From Faecalicatena sp. (GTDB lineage Bacteria; Bacillota; Clostridia; Lachnospirales; Lachnospiraceae), in the NCBI GenBank assembly GCA_009774255.1, contig VSNK01000001.1, positions 61,791 through 125,790 on the forward strand: DNA of 64,000 nucleotides, given 5' to 3'. Of the stretch, positions 41,708-50,754 are shown piece by piece. Made by a program: the position numbers and the translations under genes. The notes below the pieces were generated by a model. The model searched no databases and had not been told where the DNA came from. It was given only the letters and a program-made list of their open reading frames with translations. How positions within the stretch are numbered: the first letter of the stretch is position 1; every line of letters starts with the position of its first letter.

Positions 41708-44122
41708 TTACATAACCTTAATAATTTCCGCATCCGCGTAAAACCTGCGTTCCCTGCCCTCGATCCACAGATCCTGGCTGATCTCAAACGCGTCCTCCAG
41801 CCGGATATCCTCCGAGGAAGAGCCCGCCTGGACCTTGATCTCTCCCTTCTCGATCTTCCACCGCATGTCCTCATCCAGAAATGCCGTCTGGCTGGGGCTG
41901 ACGGTAAAGACCACCTTCTTTTTTTCTCCCGGCGCAAGGCTCACCCTTGCGAATCCCTGCAGTTCCTTGACCGGCCGTGTCATGGAGGCTTTCTCGTCTC
42001 TCAGATATAACTGCACGACTTCCGTACCAGATACCGCCCCGGTATTCTGGACATTCAAGGAAATCTTCAGGTCTTCCGCCGGATTCACCTGCTTTTTCTC
42101 CAAATACAGATCCTCATATAAAAATGTGGTAAAACTCAGCCCATATCCGAAGAAATAACGGGGCGTATGGGACATGTCCACATAATCCTGAAATCCGATG
42201 CTTGCGCCCTGATGCCATGCGGAGCCGTTGGGATGATTATAGTAGATCGGAATCTGCCCTGCGGATCGTGCCACACTCAAAGGCAGCTTCCCGGACGGAT
42301 TTTCAACTCCTGTCAGCACATTCACGACTGCCTCCGCGCCGAACACCGCCGGGGTCCAGGCTTCCAGAATCGCGTCCAGAAGCTCGTCCGCCGTGTCGCT
42401 GGAGATCGGCCTTCCGTCAAAATGTACTCCGATCAGCGGTTTCCCATATTTTTTTGCTTCCCGGATAAACGCGTCCTGGCAGGACGGAAGGTTGATATCT
42501 GCCGCGTCCACGCCTTCCCCCATGGTCGCCACGGAGCCGGAACCATTTTTTCCGCCCAAGGTCAGGATGACCGCGTCCGCCTCCCTGACCAGAGCAAGCG
42601 CTTCCTCAAAGCCTGACGTATCCGCCCCTGCCTTGGGATACCCTGCCGCATAGAGGATCTTTGTTTCCGGCAGCTTTGCCTTTAGTACTTCCACCAAATT
42701 CCTGCACTGCGGATGTAATTTTTTCAGCACCTTGTGGAATTCGTCCGTCTCATCGACCTGTACATTGGTCCCCGGCACCCGTTCCATCTGGATGCCCGCG
42801 GTATCTCCTCCCGCGCCGACTCCCGCCATGGAATTTGCCGCCGCATGGACGGCCTCTACCATCGACAGATGGGTATATCCTCCAAAATAATAGCGCGCGT
42901 TTCCGGCATGGGGTCCAATGACCGCGATCGTCTTTTCTTCTCCGGTCAGCGGCAGCGCCCCGTTATTTTTCAAAAGGATGAGGGACTCCCGCGCCGCCTG
43001 TCTTGAGACTTCATCATCCCCGTCATGATGTACGGTCTTCTTCAATTCTTCCCCTGTCAGGGCATAGGGATTCTCAAAAAGCCCCATGCGGAATTTCGCT
43101 TCCAGAACCCGCAGCACCGCCCGATCCAACACCGCCGTGTCTTCCTTCCCTTCCTCAAAATATTCCTTCATTTCCATGCTGTAGCAGACGGGCATCGGAA
43201 GCTCTACATCCATTCCGGCTTTCATGCAGCGCAGCCCGGCCTCCCCTTTGGATTCGCCGACATGCTGCACCTGATATACATTTTCCACCGCGCCGTAATC
43301 CGAAACCACCACGCCGTCAAATCCCATTTCCGTCCGGAGCAGTCCTGTCAGATACTGCTTTGACGCATGGATCGGCAGCCCGCCGATGGAACAGTAGCAG
43401 GGCATGACTCCCCGCAGATGCGCGTCCCGGATGGCCGCCTGGAACGGTTTGCCATAGATTTCAGACAATAGACGGTCTCCCGCGTCTGCATTTGCCCCGT
43501 GGATCCCTCCCTGGGAATTGTGGAATCCCAGAAAATGTTTTGCCGCCGACTCCGGATGCCTGCCCGCCGTCTCCGTATTCTGGATTCCTTTTGTAAACGC
43601 GGTTCCCAGTGCCGCTGCCAGCGCGGGGTCTTCCCCATAAGGCTCTGACTGGCGCCCCATCCTGGAATCCCTGGAAATGTCCAGTACTGGTGCGAGAACC
43701 TGCGTAATGCCAAAAGCCGCCTCCTGTCTGGATACGATCTCCCCGATCCGCTGCTCCAGTTCCGGATCAAAAGCGGAACCGCGGTTCACCCCGGAAGGAA
43801 ACACAGTCATATCCTGGATAAACGCCCCGCACAGGCCCTCCATGTGAAATACCGCCGGGATACGGTGCTCACTGCTTTCCATGATAAGCTCCTGCAGCGT
43901 CCTCTGCCACTGCGCCGCCTCCTCCATAGACTCACAGTTTCTGAATTCCAGGGTACTCACCTGGCCGATCCCGTGCCGTAAAAACTTCTTCATTTCCTCT
44001 TCTCTTCCCGGAACGGCAAATACTCCCGCCACCTGCGCCATCTTCTCATCCAGGGTCATCTGGCTTAGCAGGTCAGCCGCCCGCTCCTTTGCCGGTAAAT
44101 TTTTGTCCAAATACTTTTCCAT
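41708..44122 (-). CDS. GH3 beta-glucosidase-type glycosidase
   Basis: It is 804 aa from ATG 44122 behind AGAAGGAGATTCC; eight codons upstream lack a site. (beta/alpha)8 domain: RMGRQSEPYGEDPALAAAL and SAAKHFLGFHNSQGG, with nucleophile Asp in GVVVSDYGAVENVY near residue 275. Second domain: ESLILLKNNGALPL, VIGPHAG and the acid/base region. A fibronectin III-like C-terminal domain follows (LNVQNTGAVSGTEVVQLYLR). No signal peptide. Beta-D-glucosidase or beta-xylosidase activity are both possible. First gene of a two-gene unit with GH78; a terminator separates it from the reductase gene upstream. Confidence 0.92.
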   Translation of the reverse strand: MEKYLDKNLPAKERAADLLSQMTLDEKMAQVAGVFAVPGREEEMKKFLRHGIGQVSTLEFRNCESMEEAAQWQRTLQELIMESSEHRIPAVFHMEGLCGAFIQDMTVFPSGVNRGSAFDPELEQRIGEIVSRQEAAFGITQVLAPVLDISRDSRMGRQSEPYGEDPALAAALGTAFTKGIQNTETAGRHPESAAKHFLGFHNSQGGIHGANADAGDRLLSEIYGKPFQAAIRDAHLRGVMPCYCSIGGLPIHASKQYLTGLLRTEMGFDGVVVSDYGAVENVYQVQHVGESKGEAGLRCMKAGMDVELPMPVCYSMEMKEYFEEGKEDTAVLDRAVLRVLEAKFRMGLFENPYALTGEELKKTVHHDGDDEVSRQAARESLILLKNNGALPLTGEEKTIAVIGPHAGNARYYFGGYTHLSMVEAVHAAANSMAGVGAGGDTAGIQMERVPGTNVQVDETDEFHKVLKKLHPQCRNLVEVLKAKLPETKILYAAGYPKAGADTSGFEEALALVREADAVILTLGGKNGSGSVATMGEGVDAADINLPSCQDAFIREAKKYGKPLIGVHFDGRPISSDTADELLDAILEAWTPAVFGAEAVVNVLTGVENPSGKLPLSVARSAGQIPIYYNHPNGSAWHQGASIGFQDYVDMSHTPRYFFGYGLSFTTFLYEDLYLEKKQVNPAEDLKISLNVQNTGAVSGTEVVQLYLRDEKASMTRPVKELQGFARVSLAPGEKKKVVFTVSPSQTAFLDEDMRWKIEKGEIKVQAGSSSEDIRLEDAFEISQDLWIEGRERRFYADAEIIKVM

Positions 44123-44201
44123 TGGAATCTCCTTCTTTCTTCTCAAAATATACTGATGCGATTGCCTCTGCTTTTTTCAGACGGAAAAAATTGTAGAAAA
44201 A

Positions 44202-44247
44202 TGCCGGGAAGAGCAGGATTTTTAAATCAATCCCCCGCTTCCCGGCA
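44202..44247 (-). terminator. Terminator between the ene-reductase and GH3 genes
   Basis: On the minus strand TGCCGGGAAG ... CTTCCCGGCA then TTTTT. The rest of 44123-44494 has no gene; it probably also contains the GH3 promoter (TATGTATA and TAAAAT motifs on the minus strand near 44340-44370). Confidence 0.85.
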
Positions 44248-44494
44248 AAATAATATCTCCTGATATTAATTTTTTACTGTCTGAAACACCGGTATATATC
44301 TGCTGCTTCCCACAGCTTTCTCTACACACTGCATTTTATCATGATTCGTTTTCTCTGTATATACATAATTTAGCGTATTTGGATATAAATTTGTCATCTC
44401 TTTTTTCTATTTCTGGCTGCTGTCGGGCAGTTATTTGTTCCATTATCCAGTTTATGCGCCGGTTTTACCAGACTTAGTACTTCTCTCCCCCCCG

Positions 44495-46468
44495 CTACAC
44501 TCTCATCGCTGAATAATATCCTGTATTCATCGCGTCGTAGATCTTCCCGACCTTCCCGCAGTCGCCGATGATATAGCACTCGTCCACCAGTTCCGCCAGC
44601 GCGTCCACCTTCTCATAAGGAGACTTCAGTCCCAATGCGCACACCACCGTATCCGCTTCCAGAAGCAATTCCTCTCCGTCCTTCTCACAGAGTACCCCTT
44701 CGGGCACCACGGCCTTTACCTTCGTATTCACATAGCACTTTGCCGCTTTCTTTACTTCCGGCATGAGGCCGCCCCGGTAGAAGGAATTCACGTCCTCCGC
44801 GATGGCAGGCTTCATCTCCACGATGGTACATTCCTTCCCGTCATGGTGGAATCCGATGGCCGCTTCCGCTCCCACCAGGCCGCCGCCCATGATGACCACC
44901 TTCTGTCCAAGCTCCTCAGGATGCAGCTCCGCATCAATGGCCATCACGACCTTATCGGAATCCAGCCCCGCAATCGGCGGACGCAGCTCTTCGGAACCGA
45001 TGGCCACGAACAGGGCGTCCGGCGCAAATTCTTTCACATGGGCCGGGGTCACTTCTGTCCCCAGGATCACCTTCACCCCGGCACGCTCCACTCTACGCTC
45101 CAGCACGCCGCAGAGCTTCCGGATATCTTCTTTAAAATATGCGGCTCCCGCCGGATGCAGGTTTCCGCCCAGCTTTTCTGATTTCTCGATCAGGGTCACG
45201 TCGTGCCCCCGGTCTGCCGCAGTGATCGCAGCCTCCATCCCGGCCGGACCTCCGCCCACCACCAGAACCTTCTTTTTCCGTTCCGGCTTTTGTCTGGCAC
45301 ATTTCGCCGCAAGCTGCTGGCCCATGGTGGGATTCACCATACATTTCACCATTTCCAGGTCCATAGTAGAACCAAAGCACTCATAGCAGCGCAGGCAGGG
45401 TGTGATGTCATCCGCGCGGCCTTCGTATGCCTTCTTCGGGAGATAGGGATCTGCCAGGACGGCCCTTCCGATCTCCACCGCATCCGCCTGCCCGGTGGCA
45501 ATGATCTCTTCCATCTGAGCCGGATCGTTTAAAGAGCCTACACAGGCTACCGGAGTCTTCACACGCTTTTTCACGGCCGCCGCCAGATACACGTTGACCC
45601 CTCTCGGATAGAACGCGGACGGGTGAGTCCGGCAGAACATATCCGGATCCTCATGGTTTCCGCAGGATACGTTGATCAGATCCACCTTGCCGTCGATCAT
45701 CTCCGCTACCCGGATGCAATCCTCCATTCCCAGGCCGATGTCCGTCAGGTCGTCCCCGGAGATCCTTGCCTCGATGGGGAACTGAGGTCCTACCGCTTTC
45801 CGGACCGCCTCCACCGTCAGCAGGAAGAATCTTGCCCGGTTCTCCAGGCTTCCTCCGAATTCGTCCGTCCTCCGGTTCATGACCGGAGATAAGAACTGGG
45901 AAAACAGCCATCCGTGCGCCGCATGCACCTGCACCATGTCAAATCCCGTCTCCTTGCACAGCTTCGCCGCCTTTCCGTAGGACTCGATGATCTCATAGAT
46001 CAGTTCCTGCGGCATCTCCTGCACCTCTCCCATGGGTGTCACTTCGTGGCTGGGTCCGTAGGCTACCTCGCAGGTCGCCACATCACCGCCCACGCTGACC
46101 AGTCCGCCGTATTTTCCGCCGTGGGATAACTGGATATTGGCATAGGCGCCTGCATTGTGGATGGCCCTTGCCGCCTCCGTCATTCCCTGGCGCACACCGA
46201 AGGAGTCCAGCTGCAGCTGTTTGTTGTGTGATTTTCCGGTAGCCGAATGGGGGATCGCCTCCCCGTAGGTCACCACCGCCGCGCCGCCCTCTGCCTTTTC
46301 CTCCAGATAGGCGATCATTTCCGGTGTAAAATGTCCGTTCAGGTCGATCATGCTAGGGCTCGTAGGCGCGCAGATGATACGGTTTTTCATCCTGATGTTT
46401 CCGATCCTCAAAGGTTCAAACAGATGAGGATACAACTCTTTTCCTTTGTTACAGCACTTTGTCTCCAT
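44495..46468 (-). CDS. Old-yellow-enzyme / 2,4-dienoyl-CoA reductase-type Fe-S flavoenzyme (BaiCD-like)
   Basis: The 657-aa protein has three parts. The first is an FMN TIM barrel (FEPLRIGNIRMKNRIICAPT, then VQVHAAHGWLFSQFLSPVMN and DEFGGSLENRARF). The second is a 4Fe-4S site (CLRCYECFG with a distal Cys in MVKCMVNP near 385). The third is a C-terminal FAD/NAD(P) pair of Rossmann folds (VLVVGGGPAGMEAAITAADR, then VVIMGGGLVGAEAAIGF). This is the family of 2,4-dienoyl-CoA reductase, trimethylamine dehydrogenase and the bile-acid enzymes BaiCD/BaiH, which reduce conjugated C=C bonds. Within a rhamnosidase/glucosidase locus, a plant aglycone (flavonoid or cinnamate enone) is a plausible substrate; this is inference. 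Confidence 0.88.
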   Translation of the reverse strand: METKCCNKGKELYPHLFEPLRIGNIRMKNRIICAPTSPSMIDLNGHFTPEMIAYLEEKAEGGAAVVTYGEAIPHSATGKSHNKQLQLDSFGVRQGMTEAARAIHNAGAYANIQLSHGGKYGGLVSVGGDVATCEVAYGPSHEVTPMGEVQEMPQELIYEIIESYGKAAKLCKETGFDMVQVHAAHGWLFSQFLSPVMNRRTDEFGGSLENRARFFLLTVEAVRKAVGPQFPIEARISGDDLTDIGLGMEDCIRVAEMIDGKVDLINVSCGNHEDPDMFCRTHPSAFYPRGVNVYLAAAVKKRVKTPVACVGSLNDPAQMEEIIATGQADAVEIGRAVLADPYLPKKAYEGRADDITPCLRCYECFGSTMDLEMVKCMVNPTMGQQLAAKCARQKPERKKKVLVVGGGPAGMEAAITAADRGHDVTLIEKSEKLGGNLHPAGAAYFKEDIRKLCGVLERRVERAGVKVILGTEVTPAHVKEFAPDALFVAIGSEELRPPIAGLDSDKVVMAIDAELHPEELGQKVVIMGGGLVGAEAAIGFHHDGKECTIVEMKPAIAEDVNSFYRGGLMPEVKKAAKCYVNTKVKAVVPEGVLCEKDGEELLLEADTVVCALGLKSPYEKVDALAELVDECYIIGDCGKVGKIYDAMNTGYYSAMRV

Positions 46469-46510
46469 TTTTTCTTCCTTTCTTCCTTTGTTTTTTCTTT
46501 CCGCGGTTCC

Positions 46511-48907
46511 TCACATCCGGTACTGGTACTGGATATCCAACAGCCGGATCTCCTGTGCCATCAGCACACTTTCCAGCTCCAGCACACCATCCTTCACCTC
46601 CACGGTCTTCATCTCCATGGTGGGAACCGCCCTCTTTTTCAGATATTCAATCTCATCCTTGGCAAGGCCTTTGGCAAATTCCAGCTTTCTCCAAAGCTCC
46701 TGCGCATTTCCGTTATCCCGGTTCATATAGTAAAGCTTCACCAGGTAATTGCCGTTTTTCATACTTTTCAGACGGAATTTCAGATCCAGCGGCTCTGTAT
46801 CCTCCAGAAACTGATCCAGGTCGTCGATCTGGATCTCATCCTCCTCAGTAAATACATACTTGGATGAGAGCTTCTTATAATTATGGCTGGCGATCACATA
46901 CCGCCCCCTGCCGTTGGTCGTCACGATACTGTTGTCATCCTTCGCCACGATATTTTGCTGCAGCCGGCCCAGGAACTGAAACGCATAGAACGAGGGCTTT
47001 CGGATGCCATCCCGGGAGATCATTCCGGAATCCCCGTTCAGAATGGAACCGGAATCATAGTATTCCGAATAAATATCGAGTCCGTGCCAATAGGCCATAA
47101 AATCTACACAGCCCTCCATCTCCATACACGTTTTCAGGATATAAGCCCCCTGCTCGCAGCTGTCATTGAGTACATTGCGGTTGGATACCGTAAAATTCCA
47201 TTCGTCAATGTGGAATTCTGCAACCTGAAACCCGGTTTCTTCCATCATTTCCCGCAGGATCGCCACCTGATTTTTCATGTAATGTCCGTCAATGGACTTT
47301 CGCCCGAAGCGCAGCCCGGACTCCACCAGAGCGATATACTGGAAGGAACAGAATGACACAAAATCCGGCCGGTATGTCCTCTGTCTCCAGATCCGGAAAA
47401 TATCTTTTACTACCGGCGTCTCATATCCAAGGATAAAACCAGCTCCGCCTATCCGTACCTCAGGCAGGATCTGCTTAAATGTCTGGTAAATGACTTCAAA
47501 ATAGCGGTAATATTCTCCGTCCTCCTCGGTCATCTGCAACTGCGGGTCATTCCAGAATTCAAAATACCAGCTTTCCACCTCATCCGCGCCATAACGGTTT
47601 ACCAGATGCATACACAGCGCCCGGATGATCTCACAGAACGTATCATAGGCATAGATCCCGTCCTCCCGTTCTTCTTCCCGAAGGCAGCGCTCCGGTGTAT
47701 ATAGGAACAGCTCCGGCTTATAGCCCAGCTCGATATACGGCTTCATATGGATCTCGACCAGAAAATCCAGCACCAGATCGAGCTTCCGGAAATTATACCC
47801 CTCCCGCTCATCAAAACAGTTTTCACGGGTCAGCAGATTCCAGATCCTTGCATAGACCATCCCGATTTCCCGCTTGATCTCCAGAAGCTGATTCTGTACC
47901 TCCGACTGCAGGATAGAATAGGCTTCGCCCACATTGACCGCCTTATTCCACAGCATATCCCGGCCTTCATAAACATCTGCGTCCGCCTCACAGCAATGGA
48001 AATGTGTTACCACCGGCTCCTGTCGTTTTTCCTTTAATTTCAGATATTCCCGAATCCGCTGCCGATTCCTCTCCTCCTGCTCCGGAGTCGGCTCCTGCTC
48101 ATACTGCACATTCTGGACTTTTTTCCGATACTCACTGGGCGACTCCCCATGAATATCCCGGAATGCCTTGGTAAATGCCGCTGATGTAGGAAATCCATTG
48201 TCCAGCGCGATCCTGGTTATATTTTTATTTGTATAAAGCAGTTCATCCACGGCATGAAACAGACGAACGTTATTCAGATATTCCAAAAAGGTCAGTCCCA
48301 GATGCTTCTTTACATACTTCGAAAGGTATGCATTGGACAGATACAACTTTTCCGCCAGATCGTTCAGACTGATCTGCCCCTGGTAATTGGCCTGGATATA
48401 ATTCTGGATCTGACGCACACGGACACGATCCTGAGAATTTTCCAGATTGATGCGTACATCATCCGCCTTAACCATAAAATTGCTGGTCAAAAGATGCAGT
48501 GTCTCATAGTAAAGAGACTGCAGATGCAGGGAACCCTTGTCCTCCTTTTCAAAATACCGCTCCAGAATCCTGTCCAGCAGAACCCGCACATCCTCATAGG
48601 CATCATTTTTATCCGCCGCCGTATTGCACCAGAACATAAGCTGCATGGTCCCCATGCATTCTGCCAGAAGATGGAAGTCGATCTCAAACCGGGCGCCGAA
48701 CATTTCTCTGGTCACGGTGATAGTATGGCTCTTATTTGCATTGACCACAATAAAATCACCGTTTTTTAAAACATAGTACGCATCGTCGATCTGAATACCC
48801 ATTTCCCCTCTGAGTATATAGATAATCTCCAGGTTTTGATGGTAATGTGTTGCTTTCTCCGGACTCGTAAGAAAATAAAACTGCATCAGCTTTCTATCGT
48901 TTTCCAT
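46511..48907 (-). CDS. AraC-family regulator with GH39-like C-terminal domain
   Basis: The 798-aa protein has an N-terminal cupin (THYHQNLEIIYILRGEMGIQ). Next is an AraC double helix-turn-helix at about 165-265 (INYQGQ-type start ISLNDLAEKLYLSNAYLSKY; ITRIALDNGFPTSAAFTKAF), followed by a domain of more than 500 residues like GH39 beta-xylosidases. In that domain the usual acid/base motif WNEP reads WNDP (FEFWNDPQLQM), so catalysis is doubtful. The nucleophile-side FHIDEWNFTVS keeps its Glu. The domain probably binds a sugar and acts as sensor. It is located between the reductase gene (26 bases on) and the MFS gene, on the same strand, and likely controls this locus. Confidence 0.9.
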   Translation of the reverse strand: MENDRKLMQFYFLTSPEKATHYHQNLEIIYILRGEMGIQIDDAYYVLKNGDFIVVNANKSHTITVTREMFGARFEIDFHLLAECMGTMQLMFWCNTAADKNDAYEDVRVLLDRILERYFEKEDKGSLHLQSLYYETLHLLTSNFMVKADDVRINLENSQDRVRVRQIQNYIQANYQGQISLNDLAEKLYLSNAYLSKYVKKHLGLTFLEYLNNVRLFHAVDELLYTNKNITRIALDNGFPTSAAFTKAFRDIHGESPSEYRKKVQNVQYEQEPTPEQEERNRQRIREYLKLKEKRQEPVVTHFHCCEADADVYEGRDMLWNKAVNVGEAYSILQSEVQNQLLEIKREIGMVYARIWNLLTRENCFDEREGYNFRKLDLVLDFLVEIHMKPYIELGYKPELFLYTPERCLREEEREDGIYAYDTFCEIIRALCMHLVNRYGADEVESWYFEFWNDPQLQMTEEDGEYYRYFEVIYQTFKQILPEVRIGGAGFILGYETPVVKDIFRIWRQRTYRPDFVSFCSFQYIALVESGLRFGRKSIDGHYMKNQVAILREMMEETGFQVAEFHIDEWNFTVSNRNVLNDSCEQGAYILKTCMEMEGCVDFMAYWHGLDIYSEYYDSGSILNGDSGMISRDGIRKPSFYAFQFLGRLQQNIVAKDDNSIVTTNGRGRYVIASHNYKKLSSKYVFTEEDEIQIDDLDQFLEDTEPLDLKFRLKSMKNGNYLVKLYYMNRDNGNAQELWRKLEFAKGLAKDEIEYLKKRAVPTMEMKTVEVKDGVLELESVLMAQEIRLLDIQYQYRM

Positions 48908-48981
48908 GCCTTTACCTCTTATGCTTTTGTAAACGGTTTACGCCAGCTTTTTCATAGGCTGCCTGCCGCCTGAGCCGGCAG

Positions 48982-50142
48982 TTACCCTCTGTTTTTTCCT
49001 GTGGAAAGTATCACGGCTGCCGCCGTCACCGTCATCCCGATCACCGCCAGCAGATACACATGCGAGGTGGCCGTCTCTCCAAAGATCAGCTTCGAAGCTG
49101 TATTGAGCACGGTAGGAGAGATAAACTGTCCAAAGCAGTTTCCGCAGGTCAGGCAGGCTGCCGCCATGGCAGTGGCCGCAGGCTTCACCGCATTCGATAC
49201 TTCCACCATCGCTGTCGGTATGAACATCCCCTGAGAAAATCCGCAGAAAACGGCACCTGCCATAAGCATGGCATAGTTGGATGGAAAAAGCATCACCAAC
49301 AGGCCGCCAACGGAAAAACTGAGCATCGCGATGGGAAGCGTATATTTTTTTGTTATCTTTGTGATTGTCCCCAGAATCAGCCCCATGACGATCTGGGCTC
49401 CGGAAAATACCCCGGTCAGATTTCCGGATACTACCGTACTGCCCGCAAGGCTTCCGCTGATGTGCATGGCAATATTGGTGGTAAAGGTGATCAAAAAGAG
49501 CATCTCCAGAGCCCCCAGCAGTGTCACCCACCAGACTCTCCCTGTCATCTCAAGCTTTTCCCCCTGCTCCGTCTTGACCGTCCCGGTATCCGGCAGGCAG
49601 ACTGCGATAAGAACCATGGCGATAAACCCGATGCTGTTGATAAAATAAGATTTTTCAAATCCAAATCCGCCCAAAAAGCCGCCTACCGTCGTCACCACGA
49701 CCATCCCTGCGCCTACACTGGCTGCCTGAATCCCCATCACGGATACGCGCTCATCTCCCTCAAAAAATTCTGCCACAACCGCCGTATTTAACGCGATCGC
49801 CAATCCCAGTGAAATGCCATACAAGGCCCGGGATACGAACAAAAGCCAGAAACTGTCCGCCAGAAACGGGAGAAATCCCGTTACCCCGGCCACCAGCCCG
49901 GCGAATACCAGCAGCTTCTTTTTGCTGATTTTCATCACGAGCCCGCCGGAGATCAGCGCCACCACGATGGAAAGCAGGGTCGGCGCCGTCACCAGCATCT
50001 GTACCATACTGACCCCGGCCTCTGGAAAATGTTCCTGGATCGGCCCAAGCACCGGCGATACGCAGAACTGCAGACCCTGGATAAAGGAAATGCTGACAAT
50101 GGTAATAATAATCTTTATCTTTTCTGTTTTACTCAATTCCAT
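48982..50142 (-). CDS. MFS transporter
   Basis: The 386-aa protein has 12 spans. ISFIQGLQFCVSPVLGPIQE opens it, with a loop 2-3 segment ISGGLVMKISKKKLLVFAGL and the repeat-like ASVGAGMVVVTTVGGFLGGF. It is of the general MFS_1 type, with no features that fix the substrate. ATG behind AGAGGGTGAAAC. First gene upstream of the AraC-GH39 and reductase genes, 75 bases apart; it may import the glycoside or export the reduced aglycone. Confidence 0.87.
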   Translation of the reverse strand: MELSKTEKIKIIITIVSISFIQGLQFCVSPVLGPIQEHFPEAGVSMVQMLVTAPTLLSIVVALISGGLVMKISKKKLLVFAGLVAGVTGFLPFLADSFWLLFVSRALYGISLGLAIALNTAVVAEFFEGDERVSVMGIQAASVGAGMVVVTTVGGFLGGFGFEKSYFINSIGFIAMVLIAVCLPDTGTVKTEQGEKLEMTGRVWWVTLLGALEMLFLITFTTNIAMHISGSLAGSTVVSGNLTGVFSGAQIVMGLILGTITKITKKYTLPIAMLSFSVGGLLVMLFPSNYAMLMAGAVFCGFSQGMFIPTAMVEVSNAVKPAATAMAAACLTCGNCFGQFISPTVLNTASKLIFGETATSHVYLLAVIGMTVTAAAVILSTGKNRG

Positions 50143-50306
50143 ATTGTTTCACCCTCTTCGTTTTTCTTGTTGATTCTATTTTAATGAAATCAGACAAAAA
50201 ACAACAGAACACTTTTCCGTTTTGTGTTCAAATTGGACAAATCGGGAAAATATGTCAAAATCTTCCCTCCTGGGAGGAGGCACGCTGCGCCTTGAATGGA
50301 ATTCAG

Positions 50307-50426
50307 TCCATCTACACTTTGTTCCGATCCGTCCTAAACAAGCGCCGCTGGCGCTTAGGGCCGCCAAAAGCTACTTAAAATGGGCTGAATTCGTTACAGT
50401 TCACTGGCTTTCCAGTGAACTGTAAC
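50307..50426. repeat. Family A repeat, copy A4
   Basis: ATCTACACTTTGTTCCGATC and CAAGCGCCGCTGGCGCTTAG match the centre of A3. It ends with the perfect hairpin GTTACAGTTCACTGG-CTTT-CCAGTGAACTGTAAC at 50392-50426. The rest of 50143-50515 has no gene. Confidence 0.85.
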
Positions 50427-50515
50427 TCCTCAGATCCGGCGATCTATTAATATGTGCTTATCACTTTACACGCGTATTTACACGTGCTATTCTATGAATA
50501 TAGAAAGGAGTACAC

Positions 50516-50611
50516 ATGAAAAACTCGGAACTGCTAAAAATACTTAAGAAATATGAAGAAAGGAGCCTTAATTATGGCAAAATATGCTTATCCGGCAGTT
50601 TTTTCTCCTGA
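50516..50611 (+). pseudogene. hicA toxin remnant
   Basis: MKNSELLKILKK is the usual start of a HicA mRNA interferase. The next codon already belongs to the region before the hicB ribosome site, so the catalytic His and about 45 residues are deleted. ATG behind GAAAGGAG. Reading on gives nonsense to a TGA at 50609. Confidence 0.65.
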
Positions 50612-50729
50612 AGAAGGAGGTGGATTCTCCGTCAATTTTCCCGATCTTGAAAGCTGCTACACCTGTGGTGATGATATGGTCGATGCTCTTACAATGGCCG
50701 AAGACGTTCTGGCACTTGTCATAACTTAA
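50574..50729 (+). pseudogene. hicB antitoxin, truncated
   Basis: MAKYAYPAVFSPEEGGGFSV then NFPDLESCYTCGDDMVDALT is the canonical N-terminal RNase H-like part of HicB. It ends after 51 aa (AEDVLALVIT), where intact HicB continues for another 20-80 residues with its DNA-binding part. With hicA also deleted, the pair is dead, though this short protein may still be made. Confidence 0.75.
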
Positions 50730-50754
50730 ACAATACTTATGGAGGAAACTGAAC

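Noticed and set aside
44394..44579. Small minus-strand frame overlapping the 3' end of the ene-reductase gene
   Set aside because: It lies mostly inside the reductase gene in another frame and has no ribosome site or recognisable sequence.
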